DNA of 8,369 nucleotides from a bacterium (GTDB lineage: Bacteria; AUK180), in assembly GCA_030622125.1 (NCBI GenBank), contig JAUXGM010000091.1:1-8369 (forward strand), read 5' to 3'. Of the stretch, positions 1-4,404 are shown one piece after another; the stretch's first letter is position 1, and the number at the start of each line of letters is the position of its first letter. Both the position numbers and the translations under genes were made by a program. The notes under the pieces were generated by a model. The model saw only the letters and a list, made by a program, of their open reading frames with translations, did not search any database and was not told the DNA's origin.

Positions 1-293
1 CTATACCCTTAGAAGTAAAATTTGGCTTTAAATATAAAATAAAAAATAACATTTATCTTTATCCTTATCTATGTTCGGGTCCTGTTTATGAAGAAATAAC
101 GGATTTTCATAGTAATGATGGCAGGTGGGCATTGAATTTCAATTATGGAACTATTATTTCATTAAAATTAGGGGAAAAAGTTCGTGGGTTAATTGATATC
201 GGCTTTTCTTCTCTATCAGAAGATAAAGAAAATGTAATATATTCCTTTTTATTTGGTCTTGGACTTGCTTATACTATATCAAAAGGAGATTAA
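1..293 (+). CDS. C-terminal end of a beta-strand-rich, probably outer-membrane protein (5' truncated)
   Basis: An open frame runs in from the window edge (first full codon at base 3) for 96 residues to a TAA at 291-293. The visible part alternates polar and hydrophobic/aromatic residues in strand-length pieces separated by Gly/Asn/Asp turns, for example 'FGFKYKIKNNIYLYPYL', 'WALNFNYGTIISLKLG' and 'FLFGLGLAYTI'. This is the pattern of a transmembrane beta-barrel or porin-like protein of Gram-negative outer membranes. It does not end in the usual terminal aromatic residue (it ends SKGD), so a periplasmic beta-rich protein is also possible. The stop lies 2 nt before the next ATG, and that gene's ribosome binding site is inside this reading frame, so the two genes are probably co-transcribed. 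No specific family is recognised because the N-terminal part is missing. Confidence 0.6.
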   Translation, partial: IPLEVKFGFKYKIKNNIYLYPYLCSGPVYEEITDFHSNDGRWALNFNYGTIISLKLGEKVRGLIDIGFSSLSEDKENVIYSFLFGLGLAYTISKGD

Positions 294-295
294 AT

Positions 296-1081
296 ATGAA
301 AAGAAAAAAATACTTTTTAATTATTTTGTTGCTTTTATTGTTTTTTTCTTGTGGTAAAAACCCCTTGATTCCATGTTTAAAAAAAACATTCTTATTTCCA
401 TTAAAATTGGGGAATAAATGGATTTATAAACAGGAATTTTATGATGAATTTAATGACAAATTATATATATATACAATTACAAGAGAGATTAGAGAAAAGA
501 CAGAAATTAATGGTAATGAATGTTATGCTATAATTAATATTCAACAGGATTCAAAGTACATTTTAGATGGAATAGATTATATTAATTCTGAAGGAAAAAA
601 ACTTATAGAATATGGATATGAATTTAATGAAAAAGTAGTTGATAGGAAGTTATCATTTAAATATAAGTTCAATGGTATTTACTATAATTCTATTGAAGAA
701 CTAATTTATAATATGAAACATTTAAAATCTAAAAATACAAAATCTCCTATCGTGCATAGCAAACCATGTATTATTCTTGATTACCCTTTATTTGATGGGA
801 AAAAATGGCAATGGTGTAATATAGAGGGTGTTTTTAGTATTGATAAAAAGGTTCTTGGCACTGAAACTATTGAAATAATGGGAGAACAAATGGAGGCAGT
901 TAAGATTGAAAATATATATACAGGCATTGACGGTATAGAATATTATGAATGGTATAACGAATTAGGAGAAATAAAAAATTATTCTATTTATAAAATTGAA
1001 ATATATGATGAAAATGGAGATTATTTAGGTACTGGAAATTTTTATGACACAGTATATTTAATTGAATATGATTTAAAATAA
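296..1081 (+). CDS. Putative outer-membrane/periplasmic lipoprotein, function unknown
   Basis: The 261-residue protein starts with a lipoprotein signal peptide: basic residues 2-5 (KRKK), a hydrophobic core at 6-17, then 'FFSCG' with the likely lipidated Cys19. The residue at -3 is Phe rather than the usual Leu, a loose lipobox. The mature part begins with a short Pro/Lys linker and 'FPLKLGNKWIYK' (about 35-46). That opening is common in beta-rich lipoproteins of uncultivated Gram-negative phyla. The rest is predicted beta-rich, with repeated Tyr/Glu strands, and has a 'GTETIEIMGEQMEAVKIE' stretch near 189-206 followed by a 'YYEWYNELGEI' segment. No catalytic motif is visible. The ATG at 296 has AAGGAG at 283-288 with good spacing and follows the upstream stop by 2 nt. 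The gene ends just before the promoter region of the peptide cluster, so it is probably in a separate transcription unit. Confidence 0.8.
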   Translation: MKRKKYFLIILLLLLFFSCGKNPLIPCLKKTFLFPLKLGNKWIYKQEFYDEFNDKLYIYTITREIREKTEINGNECYAIINIQQDSKYILDGIDYINSEGKKLIEYGYEFNEKVVDRKLSFKYKFNGIYYNSIEELIYNMKHLKSKNTKSPIVHSKPCIILDYPLFDGKKWQWCNIEGVFSIDKKVLGTETIEIMGEQMEAVKIENIYTGIDGIEYYEWYNELGEIKNYSIYKIEIYDENGDYLGTGNFYDTVYLIEYDLK

Positions 1082-1119
1082 AATAAAATTAAAAATAATT
1101 CTTGAAATAAAATTAAAAA
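1081..1119. repeat. 15-bp direct repeat in AT-only spacer
   Basis: AAATAAAATTAAAAA occurs at 1081-1095 and again at 1105-1119, 24 bp apart start to start. The second copy lies between the -35 and -10 boxes of the proposed promoter. It may be an operator-like or curved-DNA element, but with only A and T the match could be low-complexity chance. Confidence 0.35.
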
Positions 1120-1129
1120 ATGGTAAAAT
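1102..1129 (+). promoter_or_regulatory. Predicted sigma70 promoter of the peptide cluster
   Basis: TTGAAA at 1102-1107 and TAAAAT at 1124-1129 are separated by 16 bp. The -10 is preceded by TGG (1121-1123), an extended -10 motif. Transcription would start near 1136, leaving a leader of about 65 nt before the first gene of the peptide cluster. This spacer is the only intergenic gap of more than about 35 bp in the window, so it is the natural place for the cluster promoter. The spacer composition is nearly pure A/T, so chance matches are easy. Confidence 0.5.
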
Positions 1130-1201
1130 ATACATAATGAAAAATAAAAATCGGATTGTCATTATTAGTAGCCGTATAATCTCTTTTAGGAGGCAGGATA
1201 T

Positions 1202-1525
1202 ATGAAAAGGAAGAAAACTCAAAAAAAAATAAAAAAAGAAGAATGTGAATTTTTGTACATTGATATTTTTGGGCATCCTTATTGTACAAAAAATATCAAA
1301 GAAGGAATGAATTGTGAATTCTTTATTCCATCGGAAGAATATCAAGAGATGAGAAGACAACTTAAAGAACAAGGCGTATTGGATGACAAAAATAGCCATT
1401 TCAAAGTTCCCTCAACATACAGATGTGCAAAATATGATAAATACGCCGACAAAAATGGTCATCTCCCACCCAAAATGCGTCCCAGACCGCCAAAGGGATT
1501 TAGTAGTATTACAGGAGAATTCTAA
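1202..1525 (+). CDS. Hypothetical four-cysteine basic protein, first gene of the peptide cluster
   Basis: The 107-residue protein begins after a strong ribosome binding site (AGGAGG at 1188-1193, 8 nt from the ATG). The N-terminus is very basic (KRKKTQKKIKK). Four cysteines follow at 15, 28, 38 and 75, in 'EECEF', 'HPYCTK', 'GMNCEFF' and 'YRCAKY', with His25 beside Cys28. The arrangement could bind a metal or form disulfides but matches no motif I can name. The tail is Pro/Arg/Lys-rich (about 89-98, 'PPKMRPRPPK'). There is no signal peptide or membrane segment. It lies 21 nt before the PqqD-like gene on the same strand, so it probably belongs to the peptide operon. Possible roles are an accessory, immunity or regulatory protein; none is shown by the sequence. 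It is long for a RiPP precursor but cannot be excluded as a second substrate. I do not recognise the family. Confidence 0.7.
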   Translation: MKRKKTQKKIKKEECEFLYIDIFGHPYCTKNIKEGMNCEFFIPSEEYQEMRRQLKEQGVLDDKNSHFKVPSTYRCAKYDKYADKNGHLPPKMRPRPPKGFSSITGEF

Positions 1526-1546
1526 TATAAAAAAAAGGATGCAAAT

Positions 1547-1843
1547 ATGTTCAAGCAAAATTTAAGATTCAGAATAGACGATGACGCAATGTTCACAAGA
1601 TTAGATGATGAAACCATTATATATAACAATAAGACCTCCTATTATTATACATTGAATGAAGTCGGTAGTGAGATATTTAAATTGATCTCGGATGATTTGG
1701 CGTTTGGTGAAATCGTAAAAACTATTTATGATAACCACAAAACCGATATTAGTATTGATGTAGTGAAAAACGATGTATTTGAAATACTAAATGACCTCCT
1801 TTCCGAGAAAATAATTGTAAAAGTAGATGATCATTCTAAATAA
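1547..1843 (+). CDS. PqqD-family peptide chaperone (RiPP leader-recognition protein)
   Basis: At 98 residues this has the length and pattern of PqqD-like winged-helix proteins. The hallmark is a beta-wing followed by a helix: 'DDETIIYNNKTSYYYTLNEV' (about 20-39), then 'GSEIFKLISD' (40-49), a helical linker, and a second helix pair ending near residue 93. In PqqD, lasso B1 and related proteins this fold is the RiPP recognition element: it binds the leader of the precursor as an added beta-strand and presents it to the modifying enzymes. A ribosome binding site (AAAGGAT, 1534-1540) precedes the ATG. Its 3' end overlaps the McjB-like gene by 17 nt, so translation is probably coupled. Here it most likely pairs with the radical SAM enzyme and the precursor at 3264-3416. 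The family assignment is firm; the exact client is inferred. Confidence 0.88.
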   Translation: MFKQNLRFRIDDDAMFTRLDDETIIYNNKTSYYYTLNEVGSEIFKLISDDLAFGEIVKTIYDNHKTDISIDVVKNDVFEILNDLLSEKIIVKVDDHSK

Positions 1844-2237
1844 AATCCTTATAAGAATAGAAATTATGATATATCTTGCCTTGATAGAAACTTTGTTTTT
1901 TTTTAATATTTCACTTAGAACTTCTGTACGCATTTTAAAGAAAATTCCTGTAATTAAATTTCACTCCAATGATGATCGCATTGTGTCATCAATAAATTGG
2001 GTTTTGTATAAAAAACTACTTGGACTGCATTTTTTCGTTGGGAACTGCATGAGATATAGTTGCTTGCTTTACTTATTCCTTAGCAAAGAATATGAAGATA
2101 TTTCTTTGTCTATTGGAGTGAAAAAGGAAAATGGGAGAATAAAGGCACATTGCTGGCTCGAAAAATGCAGCAAACTTTTTTATGAACCGCACACAACAAA
2201 GGTCAATTATAAAAAATTAGGAGAATTTAGAGGATGA
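1827..2237 (+). CDS. McjB/B2-like transglutaminase-fold leader peptidase
   Basis: This 136-residue protein matches the core of lasso-peptide B2 (McjB C-terminal) proteins, cysteine-protease-like enzymes that remove the leader. The segment 'GNCMRYSCLLYLFL' (72-85) carries the expected nucleophile Cys74. It is followed by 'SIGVKKENGRIKAHCWLEKC' (95-114), the family's GV...AHxWxE pattern with catalytic His108. The third catalytic residue, usually Asp 12 after the His, is Glu120. The N-terminal third is hydrophobic (about 14-30) and may be a membrane-associated or buried helix. The first ATG (1827) lies inside the PqqD-like gene. An ATG at 1866 (residue 14) is an alternative start, and neither has a strong ribosome binding site. 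The stop overlaps the radical SAM start as ATGA. It lacks a separate N-terminal RRE domain, which fits the stand-alone PqqD gene upstream. Confidence 0.82.
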   Translation: MIILNKILIRIEIMIYLALIETLFFFNISLRTSVRILKKIPVIKFHSNDDRIVSSINWVLYKKLLGLHFFVGNCMRYSCLLYLFLSKEYEDISLSIGVKKENGRIKAHCWLEKCSKLFYEPHTTKVNYKKLGEFRG

Positions 2238-3283
2238 AGATAATTAAAGATATAAAACACATACAAAATGAAATGATTGAAAAAAGGATACCGATATCCG
2301 TGAACATTGAACTCACTCATAGATGTAATTATAATTGTATTCATTGCTTGAGAGACATTAGAACGACACCGGAACTTTCTACGGAAGAAATTGTGGATAT
2401 TCTACATCAATTGAAGGAGGCGGGGACATTAGAACTTGCAATAACAGGTGGAGAGGCATTATTACGAGAAGATATATGGGAAATTCTTGATGAGGTTAAG
2501 AAGCTTAAATTTTCAACTACATTCTTTACAAATGGTTGGCTTGTAACGGAAGATGTTGCTGAACGGTTATCCAAATATAATTTGAGAAGTGTTGATATAA
2601 GCATCTATGGAATGGATCCGAAAATCCATGATAAGGTAACAACAGTTCACGGTTCATTCAATAAATTAATGGAAACAATTGATCTTTTACAAAAATATAA
2701 TGTTCCGATAAGGTTGAAAATGCTGCTTTTCAATTTCAATGTTGATGAATTACCAAAGGTTTACGAGTTTGCAATGCAAAAAAAGTTACCATTTTCATTT
2801 GATGAATTGATTTTCATTGCAGATTCCGGTTCGGCACATCCTCTAATGTATACTGTTTATGGAGGACAGATAAAATTCATAGAAAAATACCGTCTGAAGC
2901 TATCTTCAAGAGAAAGGATTTGGGTGGATTACAGTGTTGAAAAAAGATCGGGAGCAAGAATAATGTGCACCGCCGGAAGAACAACTGCCGCTATAACGCC
3001 AGATGGTTATTTGCTGCCTTGTATCGTTTGGAGAACCCAAATCGGTAATCTTAAAAAAACACAATTCAAGGTATTATGGAAAAACTCAAAAAAAATCAGA
3101 AAAATACTTGACATTAGTGATGAAAATTTTGTAAAATGTTTTACATGCAGATTAAAGGCTAATTGTCGGGTCTGTCCCGGAATGAATGAAACGGAATATA
3201 AAAATCCTTTCGTTCCAAGTCCACAGAAATGCAGGTTGACCGAAATTAAAACGGAGGTGCTTGATGAGTACAAACAGATATAG
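2234..3283 (+). CDS. Radical SAM/SPASM peptide-modifying enzyme
   Basis: The 349-residue protein has a classic radical SAM core. CNYNCIHC (Cys31, Cys35, Cys38) binds the 4Fe-4S cluster that cleaves S-adenosylmethionine, and 'ITGGEALLRED' (70-80) is the GGE SAM-binding strand. The C-terminal SPASM domain holds seven more cysteines in the expected layout: C245-x12-G258-x4-C263, then C302-x2-C305-x5-C311-x2-C314, and C333. They should bind one or two auxiliary clusters. SPASM enzymes next to a PqqD protein and a small precursor usually install thioether, C-C or related crosslinks on that peptide, and that is the likely role here. There is no built-in N-terminal RRE domain, consistent with the separate PqqD protein. 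AGGAG at 2219-2223 precedes the ATG, which overlaps the upstream stop. The last 20 nt overlap the precursor gene. The bond chemistry cannot be read from the sequence. Confidence 0.93.
   Translation: MKIIKDIKHIQNEMIEKRIPISVNIELTHRCNYNCIHCLRDIRTTPELSTEEIVDILHQLKEAGTLELAITGGEALLREDIWEILDEVKKLKFSTTFFTNGWLVTEDVAERLSKYNLRSVDISIYGMDPKIHDKVTTVHGSFNKLMETIDLLQKYNVPIRLKMLLFNFNVDELPKVYEFAMQKKLPFSFDELIFIADSGSAHPLMYTVYGGQIKFIEKYRLKLSSRERIWVDYSVEKRSGARIMCTAGRTTAAITPDGYLLPCIVWRTQIGNLKKTQFKVLWKNSKKIRKILDISDENFVKCFTCRLKANCRVCPGMNETEYKNPFVPSPQKCRLTEIKTEVLDEYKQI
3251..3259 (+). promoter_or_regulatory. Strong ribosome binding site of the precursor peptide gene
   Basis: ACGGAGGTG contains GGAGGT (3253-3258), 5 nt before the ATG at 3264 and inside the end of the radical SAM reading frame. 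It is the best Shine-Dalgarno match within the peptide cluster after the AGGAGG at 1188. It decides the start of this small gene and fits a need for a lot of precursor. Confidence 0.75.
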
Positions 3284-3416
3284 CAAACCGATACTTGTAA
3301 AATATGAAAAAGTGCGGGATGTTACTACCGCAAGTGTTATGGCGGAAGGAACTGCTAATGCAGCAGATTGCACACTGACAAGATGTACAAGTGAACCGCC
3401 AACAATAAAAGGCTAA
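3264..3416 (+). CDS. RiPP precursor peptide, 50 residues, with YxxPxL leader motif and two C-terminal cysteines
   Basis: This small gene overlaps the radical SAM gene by 20 nt and has a strong ribosome binding site. The N-terminal part, 'RYSKPILVKYEKVRDVTTA' (5-23), contains Tyr6-x-x-Pro9-x-Leu11, the motif by which lasso-type leaders dock on B1/PqqD recognition domains. A Gly/Ala-rich stretch (27-34, 'AEGTANAA') follows and would suit a leader/core boundary. The last 16 residues, 'DCTLTRCTSEPPTIKG', hold the only two cysteines (36 and 41, four residues between) with several Thr and one Ser. These are candidate sites for radical SAM thioether or other crosslinks (Cys, Thr) and for phosphorylation (Ser43, Thr). 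No lasso cyclase is encoded nearby, so a lasso fold is unlikely. The motif, size, position and neighbours together make the precursor role likely. Core boundaries and modification are inferred. Confidence 0.85.
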   Translation: MSTNRYSKPILVKYEKVRDVTTASVMAEGTANAADCTLTRCTSEPPTIKG

Positions 3417-3424
3417 AAGAATAA

Positions 3425-4404
3425 TTGAATAAATTAACCATTTTAAATACTACTTTACAACAACTTCAAGAAAAAGTAGTGTTAAATTTTTTTTTAAAAA
3501 ACCGTTTTCATTTTTAAATTTATCATTATATACAAACTCCCCCGACATTATAAAGGTATTAAAGAATTATTCCCCTGTTCAGGAATTTTCTAATAAATTA
3601 AATTTCAAGTTTTTTTTTTATGATACAAAGGGATTTTCTCTCGGATATACAATTAATCTTTCAGGTGAAGATAAAATTCATAGTGAAGCACTGTTTGATA
3701 TTTACTTGTATAATGATCTCTATTTTATTTTTCTGAATAAAAATTTTTATATTAAGATAGATATTGAAAATAAAGAGGTCTCAATCTTTGGCAATGTGAA
3801 TAAAAATTGGAACAAAAATTATCTGCAACAGTTTGTATTTACACCTATCATAGAAATACTTATGCGTTTAAACGGTTTTTTTTCGCTTCATGCAGGTGGA
3901 GTTTCAAAAGGCAAAGATTGTTTACTAATACTCGGCAACAGTGGCGTAGGAAAGACCCTTAATACCTTAATGTTTTTGAAAAATGGATATAAATTTATGG
4001 GAGATGATACGATATTTCTTGATAATTCATTAAATGTGTATCCATTTTTAAAACCGATACATCTTACAAAAAATTCTTTTAGATATTTGAATAATTTAAA
4101 ATCCGTGAATATTCCGAAGATAGACAAAGAAACATATTTTGTAGAAGATCTTTTATATAAAAAACAATATACAACACGATCAAAAAAAATAAAAGGGGTC
4201 TATTTTTTAGATAGTAAAAGGGATAAAAATTATATAAAGAAAATAAAAAAAAGCGATTGCTTTAAAAGAATACTTTCATATTCACTTGTACCGATATCAA
4301 AAAAGAGTAATTTGGAACAGATGAAGATCATTGAAGAACTCGCAAAAATACCTACCCATCAAGTTGGATTAAAAAACGGGGAGTTTTTAAAAGATGTCAT
4401 TTAA
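3425..4404 (+). CDS. HPr-kinase-like (HprK-related) kinase; start and N-terminal frame uncertain, apparent -1 frameshift near 3493-3502
   Basis: The C-terminal 232 codons (from TTG 3706) contain an HprK-type P-loop kinase core: 'SLHAGGV', then Walker A 'GNSGVGKT' (3934-3957), and 'YKFMGDDTIFL' with the paired aspartates typical of HPr kinases. Relatives in lasso-peptide clusters phosphorylate the precursor, and others accompany PqqD proteins in exopolysaccharide loci. The kinase frame stays open back to 3433 and its sequence there looks like real protein ('LGYTINLSGEDK'), but it has no ATG or GTG start. A TTG at 3425, 8 nt after the precursor stop, opens the neighbouring frame ('MNKLTILNTTLQQLQEKVV') and runs to TAA at 3515-3517. 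A -1 shift at T9A6 joins the two into about 326 residues, a normal length for such kinases. Otherwise the gene is broken or starts late at 3706. The last 11 nt overlap the ligase gene. Confidence 0.72.
3442..3495 (+). terminator. Terminator-like hairpin with T9 tract between precursor and kinase
   Basis: The arms 3446-3456 and 3473-3483 pair over 11 bp (perfect core ACTACTTT/AAAGTAGT plus one G-U and two A-U pairs). After a bulged A3445, three more pairs follow (3442-3444 with 3484-3486). The loop is 16 nt. A run of nine T (3487-3495) starts directly at the base of the stem. This is the layout of an intrinsic terminator, though the stem has only two G-C pairs and would be weak. Partial termination here would give much precursor mRNA and less kinase and ligase mRNA. 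It overlaps the proposed N-terminal coding part of the kinase. Confidence 0.5.
3493..3502 (+). other. Candidate slippage/-1 frameshift site
   Basis: Read in the frame of TTG 3425, the sequence is T TTA AAA AAC. It holds two overlapping X XXY YYZ heptamers (T TTA AAA and A AAA AAC), correctly phased for a -1 ribosomal shift. The T9 run just upstream (3487-3495) could also let RNA polymerase slip. Either event moves the reading into the long kinase frame. No clear stimulatory structure is seen downstream; the only hairpin lies upstream. A simple indel or assembly error in the homopolymer would look the same. Confidence 0.4.

Noticed and set aside
1175-1180. Perfect TATAAT before the four-Cys gene
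   Set aside because: Transcription would start at about the ribosome binding site (1188), and the nearest -35-like box (TTGTCA, 1156-1161) is only 13 bp away. The 1102-1129 pair is better spaced.
1073-1399. Minus-strand open frame of 108 codons, rich in Phe/Ile/Leu
   Set aside because: It lies antisense to the promoter region and the four-Cys gene. Its Phe-rich make-up is what AT-rich poly-A DNA gives on the other strand, and no ribosome binding site supports it.
1383-1565. Overlapping + strand frame of 60 codons
   Set aside because: It overlaps the four-Cys gene and the PqqD-like start in another frame and has no ribosome binding site or recognisable motif.
2407-2604. Minus-strand frame within the radical SAM gene, and similar ones at 3007-3273 and 3152-3373
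   Set aside because: They are shadows of the radical SAM and precursor genes, whose motifs establish the + strand reading.
3610-3622. T10 run followed by ATG (3620) as a kinase start or a second slippage site
   Set aside because: That ATG is in the wrong frame for the kinase, and the kinase frame reads as coherent protein on both sides of the run.
1547-4404. Classical lasso peptide cluster
   Set aside because: There is a lasso-like leader motif, a B1-like and a B2-like protein, but no asparagine-synthetase-like cyclase. No placement of the core gives both the usual Thr at leader position -2 and an Asp/Glu at ring position 7-9.
3706-4404. Genuine HPr kinase/phosphatase of carbon catabolite control
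   Set aside because: The P-loop core is HprK-like, but the gene sits in a peptide cluster with no HPr or PTS gene in view, which points to a specialised relative.
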